Shown here: positions 8,493 through 17,575 of the stretch, piece by piece | How the letters are laid out: the number at the start of each line of letters is the position of its first letter | Numbering within the stretch: the first letter of the stretch is position 1 | DNA from: Spirochaetales bacterium | GTDB lineage: Bacteria; Spirochaetota; Leptospiria; Leptospirales; Leptonemataceae | DNA: 64,000 nt | Assembly: GCA_024233935.1 (NCBI GenBank) | Contig: JACKOY010000011.1 | Location: forward strand, 1-64,000 | Direction of reading: 5' to 3' | The notes under the pieces: generated by a model | What the model was told of the DNA's origin: nothing | What the model saw: only the letters and a program-made list of their open reading frames with translations | Database searches by the model: none | Position numbers and translations under genes: made by a program

Positions 8493-9428
8493 GTGCAAAC
8501 CGTTCTGCAACAGATCTCCCGCTTGCTGGAGCGTATGACCGGTCTTCCCGAGGGCCTGCGCGACGACCTCTTGCGTACGCTTGGCCTGTTGCTCCTCGTC
8601 TGGCTGATTCGCTTTTTCATCCTGAAAGTTGCCCTGCGTCGGAACCTGGAACCAACCCAGCGCTACCAGTGGGTCCGCATCAGTCTCTATGTTGCCGTCA
8701 GTTTTTTCATTCTGGGATGTGGACTGATCTGGATCCAGGGCATCGACCCCCTGCTCACCTACCTGGGTCTGCTTTCGGCCGGCCTGGCCATCGCTTTACA
8801 GGATCTACTTAAGAACCTGGCCGGCTGGCTGTTTATTATCATTCGCCGGCCTTTCTCCCTCGGAGACCGCGTACAGATCGGCAACCACGCCGGAGATGTG
8901 ATCGACATTCGCATTTTTCAATTTACGCTGCTCGAGGTGGGTAATTGGGTACAGGCCGATCAGAGCACGGGACGCATGATTCACATTCCCAATTCGCGCG
9001 TGTTCACGGAAGCGCAATCCAACTACTACCAGGGCTTTTCATACGTCTGGAGTGAGTTGCCGGTCCTGGTTACCTTTGAAAGCGATTGGAAGCGGGCAAA
9101 ACGCATTCTGCGCGAGGTCGCCGAACGCCACGCCACTCATCTCAGCGAAGCGGCCGCCCGGCGCGTGCGTGAAGCTTCCAGTCACTATATGATTTTTTAC
9201 AACGTGCTTACGCCGACTGTCTACACCTCGGTCGAGGCAAGCGGCGTGCTTTTGACCATGCGCTACCTGACCGAACCACGAAGGCGGCGTCTCGTCGACG
9301 AACAAATGTGGGAATCGGTTCTGGAGGAGTTCGGCGCCGAGCCGAACATTGATTTTGCATACCCGACCCAGCGCTTCTTCAATCACAGCACTGAAGGCAA
9401 AACAACAAAGTCCGATCCGAAGCCGTAA
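8493..9428 (+). CDS. MscS-family mechanosensitive channel protein
   Basis: 311 residues with three N-terminal membrane helices (about 25-45, 65-85, 90-115), the third followed by the pore-lining style AGLAIALQDLLKNLAGWLFIII. The MscS beta domain follows (RPFSLGDRVQIGNHAGDVIDI, then IHIPNSRVFTEA). This class opens under membrane tension during osmotic downshock. The start is a GTG 97 bp after the previous stop with a weak ribosome-binding site; a different start is possible. A 24-codon ATG reading frame at 8396-8470 lies between the genes but is probably not translated. Confidence 0.9.
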   Translation: MQTVLQQISRLLERMTGLPEGLRDDLLRTLGLLLLVWLIRFFILKVALRRNLEPTQRYQWVRISLYVAVSFFILGCGLIWIQGIDPLLTYLGLLSAGLAIALQDLLKNLAGWLFIIIRRPFSLGDRVQIGNHAGDVIDIRIFQFTLLEVGNWVQADQSTGRMIHIPNSRVFTEAQSNYYQGFSYVWSELPVLVTFESDWKRAKRILREVAERHATHLSEAAARRVREASSHYMIFYNVLTPTVYTSVEASGVLLTMRYLTEPRRRRLVDEQMWESVLEEFGAEPNIDFAYPTQRFFNHSTEGKTTKSDPKP

Positions 9429-9432
9429 TCGC

Positions 9433-11025
9433 ATGTCCCGGCCTCCGCGACGCACAATCAGGCCGAGAAGCCGCAGCTTTGCAGAGACCAGACGCCTGAG
9501 GCGACGAAGTCTGTTTCTCCGGTACGGCCTCGCCTTAGTCTTGCTGCCCGGATGCAGCAGCCTGCCCGATCGCGTTTTCGAACCGGCCTTCCGTTCCTTT
9601 CGTTCTGCAATGGCGCTCGTCCCGGCCGGGCGCTTTGAGATGGGCAGTTTGCAAGGACGGGCCGATGAGCGTCCGCTCCGCACCGTGTGGGTGGACGCCT
9701 TCTATATGGACGAAACACCGATCACGTACGCGCAATTTGAAGCCTACATTGATGCCGGGGCAGCGCGGCCTCCGTACTATCACTACGAATCCTACAACCG
9801 TCCAGAGCAACCCGTGACCGGGATCAGCTGGGTGGAAGCAGCCTGCTTCCTGAACTGGCAGAGCCGACGCGAAGCACGATCGCCGGTCTATGACTTTGCG
9901 AACGCACCCCTCGATGACTACGGTTACCCTGTTCCCCGCATAAGATACAATGCCAGCGGATATCGCCTGCCAACCGAGGCCGAATTTGAGCGCGCGGCAC
10001 GCGGATCGTCCGGCCAGCTTCGCTATCCCTGGGGCGACGCGTTCTCCTCCGAACTTGCCAACTACGACATGGCCCACGGTTTCACCGAAGGCGAAGGGCG
10101 CTGGTGGAGACTGGCGCCCGTCCGCGAGCAATTTCAGAACGATTTCGGACTGTATGGTCTGGCCGGGAATGTCTGGGAGTGGACCAACGATATCTACGAG
10201 CCGCATTACGACGAGAGCGCGGAAATGAATCCCCGCGGCCCCGGCGTGGGTTCCGCGCGGACCATGCGCGGCGGTTCCTGGGGCAGTCCCCACCCGAACG
10301 ATTTGCGCGTGAGCCGCCGGGCGCGGGCCGCCGCGGGCCACTACAACTACGACATTGGATTTCGTGCGGTTTTACCGGCCCGCTTTGCGAACCTGCCGGC
10401 CGACCCTGACCATCGCGTAGCGGCCGATCCGGAATGTGGCCGCGCGCGCCCCGCTCCGCGATCATTCCCCACCCGCGCGCAGTTCATCAATCGTCTGGCC
10501 CGCTATCTGGAAGACTTCTTTTCAGAGTCGATTTATTTCAACGAACCGGTCGACCAGCAGGCGCCGCTCAGTGCGCACGAATTGGCCCGCATCATCGTTG
10601 ACGTTTCCGAATCCCACGGTGTGAATCCACTCTTTCTGGTCGGCGTCATGAAATCGGAGAGTGGCTTTGGAACCGTGTCTTATCCGCGTTGGTTCAACAA
10701 CCCCATGGCCTTTCACTGGGCCAACTGGAAAATGGCCTATGGCGCCCCGCGCTATGACGGCAACCGGAACTTCAACCGACGCTTCGCCCAACTGGACGAT
10801 GGCTTTGCCGTTTTTTCCCGTGGGCTCAACCAGGCTTTCTATCGGGCAGCCGCGCGCCGCAGTTTCTATGATTTCCACATCATTTACGTCGGCGGAGAGG
10901 CGCTGGAATGGATGAACGGTGTGGGTCGCGTCTACCGGGACGTCATCGGCATAAACCCGGTAGCGGGTCACCAGCCGGCGTTCGAGTATATTTACGGTCA
11001 GCCGTACGGGCAGGCAGGACCCTGA
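9433..11025 (+). CDS. Lipoprotein: FGE-sulfatase (SUMF1-like) domain fused to a glucosaminidase-like domain
   Basis: 530 residues. An Arg-rich N-terminus and LALVLLPGCSS give a lipobox with Cys41, so export and lipidation are predicted. Residues about 60-345 are an FGE-sulfatase/SUMF1 domain (MALVPAGRFEMGS, GYRLPTEAEFERAAR, GLAGNVWEWTND, MRGGSWG). Residues about 365-525 resemble the glucosaminidase/Bax-FlgJ hydrolase fold (LFLVGVMKSESGFGT with candidate catalytic Glu409, then FNNPMAFHW). I chose ATG 9433, 5 bp after the MscS stop; an in-frame ATG at 9349 would overlap that gene by 80 bp. The combination suggests a wall-remodelling enzyme with an FGE module used for ligand binding; FGE catalytic Cys residues are not obvious. 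Confidence 0.82.
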   Translation: MSRPPRRTIRPRSRSFAETRRLRRRSLFLRYGLALVLLPGCSSLPDRVFEPAFRSFRSAMALVPAGRFEMGSLQGRADERPLRTVWVDAFYMDETPITYAQFEAYIDAGAARPPYYHYESYNRPEQPVTGISWVEAACFLNWQSRREARSPVYDFANAPLDDYGYPVPRIRYNASGYRLPTEAEFERAARGSSGQLRYPWGDAFSSELANYDMAHGFTEGEGRWWRLAPVREQFQNDFGLYGLAGNVWEWTNDIYEPHYDESAEMNPRGPGVGSARTMRGGSWGSPHPNDLRVSRRARAAAGHYNYDIGFRAVLPARFANLPADPDHRVAADPECGRARPAPRSFPTRAQFINRLARYLEDFFSESIYFNEPVDQQAPLSAHELARIIVDVSESHGVNPLFLVGVMKSESGFGTVSYPRWFNNPMAFHWANWKMAYGAPRYDGNRNFNRRFAQLDDGFAVFSRGLNQAFYRAAARRSFYDFHIIYVGGEALEWMNGVGRVYRDVIGINPVAGHQPAFEYIYGQPYGQAGP

Positions 11026-11134
11026 AACTTCCGGCCCGCCGTCGCCGGTACGGACCAACACACGGGGCTCAGTCAGACCATTCACTCCAAACGAATTTGG
11101 CATGACATACACCGCGCAGTCGAGCCACTTCGTC

Positions 11135-11527
11135 ATGCGTGTTTCTGTGTTTCACTTTCTGCCTGCGCTGACCGTGTTGATTTCGTTGCACTGCGCCAGC
11201 GCTGTGTCCGACGAGCCGGAAACGCGCCTGTCCCAGCCAATGGTTTGCGTGTATCGTCCGCTTACGCGCAATCGCCTGGCGGTGGAACGTGGCTGGGAAA
11301 ATATTCCGGCCTGCGAAGACACGCTATCCAATGGCGGCCAGGCTCTTCGCAGTTGTGACCATGTGCGCTATCTGAACCCGGAGGCGGACCTGCGGGCGCA
11401 CAGCTGCGCCGATTTGAACTATCGAACGCGCTGCATTGTCCCTCCCGGGCCTGCCTTCATGTGGATGCGCAGTGCAGCCGACTGTGAAATATACCGCCGG
11501 CGGGATTTATGGCGGGCCGCGTACTGA
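11135..11527 (+). CDS. Small exported Cys-rich protein, possible lipoprotein
   Basis: 130 residues. The N-terminus MRVSVFHFLPALTVLISLHC is a signal sequence ending in Cys; with His at -1 the lipobox is unusual, though spirochaete lipoboxes are loose. The mature part has further cysteines (MVCVY, PACEDT, RSCDHV, HSCADL, RCIVPP, ADCEIY), so disulfides are likely. I chose ATG 11135 because it leaves a proper signal peptide; an in-frame ATG at 11102 adds 11 residues. No family recognised. It follows the fusion lipoprotein on the same strand. Confidence 0.6.
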   Translation: MRVSVFHFLPALTVLISLHCASAVSDEPETRLSQPMVCVYRPLTRNRLAVERGWENIPACEDTLSNGGQALRSCDHVRYLNPEADLRAHSCADLNYRTRCIVPPGPAFMWMRSAADCEIYRRRDLWRAAY

Positions 11528-11573
11528 CGTAGCTTGCTGACCTCCGATTCAGGGTGTAACGCCCCGCGATGTC

Positions 11574-13244
11574 CTATTCGGAAACCGGGGACGAACCCGC
11601 GACAAGGAACTGCGCCTGCTTCACAGCCTCTTCGAAGGACGACCGGATATAGGGCGCGCCGATCTGCTCGTAGAGCCCGGATTTTTTGAGAATTTCCTCG
11701 GGCTGCGGGTTTACCCCCGATAGAATCAGAGTTATGTCGGAACTCCGGCATTTCTTCCAGAATTCACCCAGCGCATGGATTCCGGTCGCGTCGATCAAAG
11801 GTACGTGTCGTAGCCGCAAAATTCGCACCCGTGGTTTTTTTTCAATCAGGCGTGCCGCCTCTTCAAACTTATGCGAAAGGCCAAAAAAGAACGGCCCGTT
11901 GATTTCATAGACTTCAACCCCCGGCGGCAGGGACACGCGATTGCGTTCGTGGAGTTCCTCCAGGTCGTCGGACCACTCGTCTTTCATCACCCGCACTTCC
12001 GCTACTTTGACAACCCGTCGAATAAAGAGCAGCGCGGCCAGAACGATACCGGCCTCAATCGCAATCGTTAGATCCACAAAAACTGTAAGTAGAAAGGTGA
12101 CCAGCAGTACCGCAACGTCGCTGCGTGGGCTTCCGAACAACATCCGGAACGATCGCCACTCGCTCATGTTATACGAGACAACCACCAGAATCCCGGCCAG
12201 GCAACACAGCGGAATGTGTTGTGCGAGTCCGCCCAGAAACAGCATGATCAGAAGCAACACCACTGAATGTGCGATGCCCGCAATGGGTGTTTGCGCCCCA
12301 TTTTTTATGTTGGTTGCGGTGCGCGCGATGGCGCCGGTAGCGGGAATGCCGCCGAACAGCGGGGTTACGATATTTGCAATGCCCTGGGCGTTTAGTTCCG
12401 CGTTCGGGCGGTGGGTAAAGCCGGTCATGCCATCGGCCACGACCGCCGAGAGCAAAGATTCAACCGCGCCCAAAACTGCGATGGTGAAGGCCGGCGAAAA
12501 AAGCTCCTGCAGGCGTGCGAAATCCAGTTCAGGCAGGCGGGGTGCGGGGATCGTGGCGCTGATAGCCCCAAAGCGGTCACCAATCGTCTCGACCGGCAGG
12601 TCCAGGAAATATGCCAGCACGCTCACAAGCACAAGCGCAATCAGGGAACCGGGCAGGCGACGGTCGACGAATCTCCATCCGGCAGTGATGACGATGGTGG
12701 CAAGACCGAGTACAAGAGCTGTGCCGTTCAAACTGGAGATGCTTCTTGCGTAGGCGACGATCTTGAGATGAAACTCGGCAGGCAGCGGACCGGTACGCAG
12801 GCCGGCAAGGTCTCCAATCTGTGAGGCGAAGATGATCACCGCGATGCCGCTCGTGAAACCGACCACCAGCGGATGCGGAATATAGCGTATGACCGAACCG
12901 AACCGGCAGACACCCATGAGAACCAGCAATACCCCCGCCATCATGGTTGCGATCAACAGGCCATCGACCCCGTGATCCTGAACGACGCCGTACACAATCA
13001 CGACGTACGCGCCGGTTGGTCCGCCAATCTGAACCCGACTGCCTCCGAGAGCGGAAATCAGAAAGCCGGCAAAGATCGCCGTCACGAAACCCCGATCGGG
13101 CGTTACCCCGGAGGCGATGGCAAAGGCAATGGCCAGGGGCAGAGCGACCACACCCACAATGGACCCGGCCACAAGATCCTGTCCGAGCTTCTTCAGGGTA
13201 TAGCCGCGCAGGGCGGTCAGGAGTTTGGGCGTAAACTCGTGCAC
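11574..13244 (-). CDS. SulP/SLC26-family anion transporter with STAS domain
   Basis: 556 residues. The membrane part (about 20-420) has the SulP hallmarks: VGVVALPLAIAFAIASGVTPDRG near the N-terminus, IGGPTGAYVVIVYG, and about ten or more hydrophobic helices. The C-terminus (about 445-540) is a STAS domain with VEVYEINGPFFFG and LRHVPLIDATGIHAL. Members move sulfate, bicarbonate or other anions across the inner membrane; the substrate cannot be decided here. It converges with the small Cys-rich gene and is divergent from the HD-GYP-like gene. The 183-bp leader carries CCACC/GGTGG (13367-13386) of unknown meaning. Confidence 0.92.
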   Translation of the reverse strand: MHEFTPKLLTALRGYTLKKLGQDLVAGSIVGVVALPLAIAFAIASGVTPDRGFVTAIFAGFLISALGGSRVQIGGPTGAYVVIVYGVVQDHGVDGLLIATMMAGVLLVLMGVCRFGSVIRYIPHPLVVGFTSGIAVIIFASQIGDLAGLRTGPLPAEFHLKIVAYARSISSLNGTALVLGLATIVITAGWRFVDRRLPGSLIALVLVSVLAYFLDLPVETIGDRFGAISATIPAPRLPELDFARLQELFSPAFTIAVLGAVESLLSAVVADGMTGFTHRPNAELNAQGIANIVTPLFGGIPATGAIARTATNIKNGAQTPIAGIAHSVVLLLIMLFLGGLAQHIPLCCLAGILVVVSYNMSEWRSFRMLFGSPRSDVAVLLVTFLLTVFVDLTIAIEAGIVLAALLFIRRVVKVAEVRVMKDEWSDDLEELHERNRVSLPPGVEVYEINGPFFFGLSHKFEEAARLIEKKPRVRILRLRHVPLIDATGIHALGEFWKKCRSSDITLILSGVNPQPEEILKKSGLYEQIGAPYIRSSFEEAVKQAQFLVAGSSPVSE

Positions 13245-13427
13245 GCGCCAATGCCGGGCCGGGCCTTCGGCTTTACAATGATCTTTATGTCAGAGCTGGT
13301 CCGGCTTCGTCGGCCCCGGGGAGGCACCGCGCGCCCGGCCGAACCGGGCCCGGTCGAACGGGCTCGCCCACCAAGGTTTTTCGGTGGCCCTGGAAGGGCG
13401 CAGCCGCCAATGATACCCTGAAATCGT

Positions 13428-14846
13428 ATGAGTGGCGACGAGCTCGTCAAATTTGAAATGACCGAAGAGGTCATCGACGGCTTCCGGCAGAAGCGTCAGA
13501 TACCCGCGCACTTTTATAACAACCGCGGCCAGATCCTCATCTATCAGAAAGACGATATCACCGAGCATGAGATTGAATCACTGCTCAAATTCACGAAGCA
13601 GGGCATCTATTATCGTGCCTCCGACGCCGAACGGCTCGGCATCAAAGCCCGTGAAATACCCGAAGGCCTTTCCGACACGGTCGTTTTGCATGAGACGATG
13701 GTCGAGGATCTCTGCAACGACACGGTCTCGATCTACGAAAACCTGAAGGAATCTTCGCTGACCTCGTTGCACATGAAAAAGATGCGAACGCGCATCGACG
13801 GGCTCTTCGAGTCGTTTGAAAAACAACCCGACGCCCTGATCGGACTTATTGACGTGCTCGATCTGATGAAAGGTGTTCCGCAACATGAAGTGCAAATTGC
13901 AGTGAAGCGCACTGTAATAGCGATGGCGATGAAAACCCGCGGCATGCAGGCCCAGTCTTACAAAGATGCACATACTCTGCACGATATCAGCACTGTACTC
14001 ATGATGAGCGCTTTGTTTTGTGATATCGGTTTTGCCAAAATGAATATTCCGCGCGGTCAGGGGATCAGCCCCAAACAATTTCTTTATATTCGTCAACACC
14101 CGCTGATGTCGTATCTGATGATGGCGCACGTCGACACCGACCCTCGCGTAAAGCGCAACATTCTATGTCAGCACCGTCCGCTGCGTGAAGGGGTCACCGG
14201 CAACAACTTCCCGCCCCTGGGCTGGCTTACCGAACAGATCAAAGGCTATATTCAACGCTACTCCTCGGATGAAAAGAAGCAGGCCATTGTCGCCGACATG
14301 CAACAACAGCTGGAAATGCTGGCCGTAGAAATGCCTTACGATGAAGACGCCAACATTCTTGCACTGGCGTCGGAATTCGCATCGCTGATTACACCGGTGC
14401 CCTGGCGTGAAGCGATCTCACCGCAGCAGGCGGTAAAGATGATCATCAACAACTCGTTTTTTACGTACACCGATCGTATTGTCCGCGAATTCCTCGACTA
14501 CGTGGCGATCAGTCTGTGCGATAACCAGCAAATTCTGGAAGGCGGTGATTTCCTGGTTCTGGCGGTGCGGCCCGCCGACCACAAGATCTATTTTGAAGCC
14601 TGCCGTATCAACTACGTCGACCGCTATCAGAGTCGACCAACCGTTCAGCGCATCGCCAGCGTTACGCCGGTCATCGAGAAGATCCCAAGGCTGGGGATCA
14701 AAGGCTTCACGAATATTCGCAAGGCCCGGGCCGCCCATTACGACCTGGCCCGCGATTCCTCGCGTAATATTGTTTTCGTTGTAGATGAGAAAAGCGATCC
14801 GAAAAGCTACGCAGCTCTCCAGGAAATGGCCGGTCCCTGGCCTTAG
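13428..14846 (+). CDS. Degenerate HD-GYP-like signalling protein
   Basis: 472 residues, cytoplasmic. The middle region (about 170-260) aligns with HD-GYP c-di-GMP phosphodiesterases: CDIGFAKMNIP sits where HDIGKxxIP is expected, with Cys198 replacing the metal His, and LCQHRPLREGVTGNNFP sits where HHERxDGxGYP is expected, with Gln248 replacing the first His. Asp199 and His249 remain. The N-terminal 160 residues and the C-terminal 130 residues (PTVQRIASVTPVI onward) are not recognised. With several metal ligands missing it is more likely a c-di-GMP sensor or scaffold than an active enzyme. It ends 2 bp before the convergent sigma54 activator gene. Confidence 0.72.
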   Translation: MSGDELVKFEMTEEVIDGFRQKRQIPAHFYNNRGQILIYQKDDITEHEIESLLKFTKQGIYYRASDAERLGIKAREIPEGLSDTVVLHETMVEDLCNDTVSIYENLKESSLTSLHMKKMRTRIDGLFESFEKQPDALIGLIDVLDLMKGVPQHEVQIAVKRTVIAMAMKTRGMQAQSYKDAHTLHDISTVLMMSALFCDIGFAKMNIPRGQGISPKQFLYIRQHPLMSYLMMAHVDTDPRVKRNILCQHRPLREGVTGNNFPPLGWLTEQIKGYIQRYSSDEKKQAIVADMQQQLEMLAVEMPYDEDANILALASEFASLITPVPWREAISPQQAVKMIINNSFFTYTDRIVREFLDYVAISLCDNQQILEGGDFLVLAVRPADHKIYFEACRINYVDRYQSRPTVQRIASVTPVIEKIPRLGIKGFTNIRKARAAHYDLARDSSRNIVFVVDEKSDPKSYAALQEMAGPWP

Positions 14847-14848
14847 CG

Positions 14849-17350
14849 TTACTCTATACCGAGTTCTTTCATGCGGTAGAGCAAGGCACCGCGCTTCAAG
14901 CCCAGTCGCTGGGCCGCATGCGTGCGGTTACCGTCCGTCTGTCGTAACGCTTCTTCGATTACGCGGCGGGTGTACTGGTCAATCATCTCCCGGAGAGTGA
15001 GACCCGCATACTCGCTACCCGGGCTGGCTTGCGTTTCGTTCAGCCGGGTTCCAGAGCTTCGGATGGAGGCCGGCAGGTCTCCCGGCCTTAATTCTTCTGC
15101 TTCAGCCAGGGCGCCGGCCCGGATCACAAAATTTTCGAGTTCCCGAACGTTTCCCGGCCATTGGTAACGCACAAGCGCCTGCAACGCGGCCGGTGCAATG
15201 CGCTCAAGACGACCGGAGAATTGGTCACGTGCTTCTTTCAAAAAATGCTCCAGCAGGGCCGGTATGTCTTCGGCCCGCTCACGGAGCGCGGGCACATGCA
15301 CTGCGAACACGTTGATGCGATAATACAGATCTTCGCGAAAGGCGCCTTCCCGGATCATTAGCTCCAGATTCCGGTGCGTCGCAAAAACGAATCGACAGGC
15401 AACATCAAGGGTATCGTCCGAGCCGACCGGCGAGTATTTGCGCTCCTGCAATACGCGCAAAAGACGACCCTGCATTTCGAGCGGAATTTCGCCAATTTCG
15501 TCCAGAAACAGAGTGCCGCCACCCGCCTCTCGAATTCGGCCGCTGCGATTCTGCCGGGCATCGGTAAACGCGCCGCGCACGTGGCCGTAGAGTTCGTCTT
15601 CCCAGAGATTCTCAGGAACCGAAGCGCAATTGATGGCAACAAATGGCTCGCTGGCTACGCTCGAACTGCGATGCAGCAAACGCGCGATTAATTCTTTTCC
15701 GGTTCCGGTCTCGCCGGTTATCAAAACGGGACCGGGACGCGAGGCGAACTTCTCGACATCGACCAGGCAGCGCTCCATGCGTGCGCTTCGATACAATATG
15801 GATTTTCCCGTGACCGGCTTTACTTTGATGCGACCGGAACTGATCAGATCGGTCAGTCGGTCCAGATCTTGTTGGCTCTCGTCGGCCATAAATTCGGCCC
15901 GATCTATTTTGAGTCGATAACCAAGCAGGATTCCAATGTTCAACCGTAGCGCATCAAGAAACTCGATTTCCTGCTCGAAGTACGGCAGGTCGTCTTCTTT
16001 TGCGGCCAGAGCGATCAACCCGCAAAGCCGCGCTCCGTAGACAAGCGGCATTAGAACCTGGAAGCCAGCGGATCTCAAAGTGGCGATGGATTCACCAAGA
16101 ACGGAAAGAATTCTACGATAGCGGGCGCTACCGGTGTTGGCCCCCTCGACCGGTTCTCCTTGCTCCAGGAGGATACTCCGGTCGAAGACCTTGAGGATCG
16201 GAAGGGGCAGGCGTTCCACCCGGAGTAGCCGATCGTAAAGCCGCCGGGCCGTCGGACCGAATTCCATTTCAGTTCGGTGACTCAGCACCCAGTATCGATG
16301 GGCATGGTCTGCCGCGATGAACACGCCCGCTCGAAAACGAACGGCGCGGCTCAGTACGGCAAAGATATCCGCCTGCACGCGACTCATGGGCGCGTCGTCG
16401 GGCGATTTTTCAAACAGCTCAATGATTACACTCTCGGCCGGCGGCAACCGACGAAACAACGCCCGATCAATGACCGGCAGAACCCGGCGCGCGAAGACCA
16501 CGGCGGCCAGGAAGAACAGCGATAACGTTATCGCCAGCTCCCAGGAAAAGTCGGACACCTGTCGGTCCAGAATCCAGACCAGAAAGAAGAAATAGAACAC
16601 AGTGCTGACCGCCACGCTGAGTATGAATCGCAATCCATAACGCAAGACGGCTGTACCCAGATCAAACATGCGATGATTCAGGATCGCGTAAGTCAAAAGA
16701 CCCAAAAACACGATTACCAGGTCGATCCCCAGAAATAGGAACTTGTCGTTTCCGAGCAGGGGCAGCACAAAAGACAGGACAAACGCGCATAAGAAGCTGA
16801 TCGTACTGCCGACAAGAAAAAGCCGCAGGTGCTGCCGCAATCGCGGATCATGTTCCCGGGAGAGCTTCCAGACCAGCGTGGCAAGTCCTGCCAGCACAAG
16901 CGCCGTTGCCCAACCGCTCGTGAGCACGTAGTAGTCCCCGTAGGTCGCGGTCGTGTAATCGGCCACGCGCCGGCGCCCCGAAATCCAGTCATGACTCAGG
17001 ATAAGCGGACAAACCAGCAGAGTGATCAGAGACAAAGCCCCAAAGCGCACAGCGCGCGCCGGAAGTTGGGCCCTCGCGGGTAAACCGTCGCAGAGAAAGT
17101 AAGTCGTGATTGCCAGAAGCTGAATCGCGAACCCGGCCACCTGCCCGCTCCGGGTCGCGTCGCGGCCGGCCAGAGTCAGAAACTCGGAAAGGGCGTTGGC
17201 AACGAAATACGAAATGCTGCCGATCAAAAACACGACCAGCGCCCAGTGCCCCGTTCGCCGGGGCCGCTGCCAGAGCACGGCAATCAGCAGGGCAAAACTG
17301 AGACCCAGCGATATGGACCTCGTAACCAGAACCAGGTGGATCCATTGCAT
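14849..17350 (-). CDS. Membrane-bound sigma54-dependent transcriptional activator (7TM-GAF-AAA+-Fis)
   Basis: 833 residues. About 1-300 hold seven or eight membrane helices resembling the 7TM region of some histidine kinases (LLTYAILNHRMFDL at its end). About 330-500 look like a GAF domain. The AAA+ core follows: Walker A GETGTGKE near 545, RGAFTDA near 593 (a common variant of the sigma54-contacting GAFTGA loop) and Walker B GGTLFLDEIGE. A Fis-type helix-turn-helix (GNRTHAAQRLGLKRGALLYR) ends the protein. It remodels sigma54-RNA polymerase in response to a membrane or small-molecule signal. Its start faces a -24/-12 promoter 161 bp away, so the divergent genes are its likely targets. Confidence 0.93.
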   Translation of the reverse strand: MQWIHLVLVTRSISLGLSFALLIAVLWQRPRRTGHWALVVFLIGSISYFVANALSEFLTLAGRDATRSGQVAGFAIQLLAITTYFLCDGLPARAQLPARAVRFGALSLITLLVCPLILSHDWISGRRRVADYTTATYGDYYVLTSGWATALVLAGLATLVWKLSREHDPRLRQHLRLFLVGSTISFLCAFVLSFVLPLLGNDKFLFLGIDLVIVFLGLLTYAILNHRMFDLGTAVLRYGLRFILSVAVSTVFYFFFLVWILDRQVSDFSWELAITLSLFFLAAVVFARRVLPVIDRALFRRLPPAESVIIELFEKSPDDAPMSRVQADIFAVLSRAVRFRAGVFIAADHAHRYWVLSHRTEMEFGPTARRLYDRLLRVERLPLPILKVFDRSILLEQGEPVEGANTGSARYRRILSVLGESIATLRSAGFQVLMPLVYGARLCGLIALAAKEDDLPYFEQEIEFLDALRLNIGILLGYRLKIDRAEFMADESQQDLDRLTDLISSGRIKVKPVTGKSILYRSARMERCLVDVEKFASRPGPVLITGETGTGKELIARLLHRSSSVASEPFVAINCASVPENLWEDELYGHVRGAFTDARQNRSGRIREAGGGTLFLDEIGEIPLEMQGRLLRVLQERKYSPVGSDDTLDVACRFVFATHRNLELMIREGAFREDLYYRINVFAVHVPALRERAEDIPALLEHFLKEARDQFSGRLERIAPAALQALVRYQWPGNVRELENFVIRAGALAEAEELRPGDLPASIRSSGTRLNETQASPGSEYAGLTLREMIDQYTRRVIEEALRQTDGNRTHAAQRLGLKRGALLYRMKELGIE

Positions 17351-17408
17351 GGGGCCTTACACTCCGACCGGTATATGACGCTGTCAACGCAAAGCCTTGC
17401 ACGTTTCG

Positions 17409-17425
17409 TGTCAGTTTTTCTGACA
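17409..17425. promoter_or_regulatory. Candidate upstream activator site for the sigma54 activator
   Basis: Perfect inverted repeat TGTCAG-TTTTT-CTGACA about 85-100 bp before the -24 element, the usual distance for enhancer-binding proteins. A GACAG half-site follows nearby (17440-17444). No T-tract or gene end makes it a terminator. Binding by the adjacent Fis-domain protein is an inference. Confidence 0.5.
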
Positions 17426-17510
17426 GTGTCCACAAAACCGACAGCGGCCGCGCACTTCATTGTGATCTAAATATCGATCCCTCAGCGAATCGGCGTCGAA
17501 GACGTTCCGC

Positions 17511-17526
17511 GGCATGCTCCTTGCAT
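17511..17526 (+). promoter_or_regulatory. Sigma54 (-24/-12) promoter
   Basis: GGCATGCTCCTTGCAT has GG (17511-17512) and GC (17523-17524) separated by exactly 10 bp and agrees closely with the consensus TGGCACG-N4-TTGCA. It lies 49 bp upstream of the GTG start at 17576 and beside the gene for a sigma54 activator on the other strand. Confidence 0.75.
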
Positions 17527-17575
17527 TGTCTTCACAGGCACGTTAGTGCGCGCGCGAAGCGTGAGGAGGCATCTC

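Noticed and set aside
15557..15575. Loss of sigma54 contact in the activator because of GAFTDA
   Set aside because: GAFTDA is a common natural variant among working sigma54 activators, so it is no evidence of inactivation.
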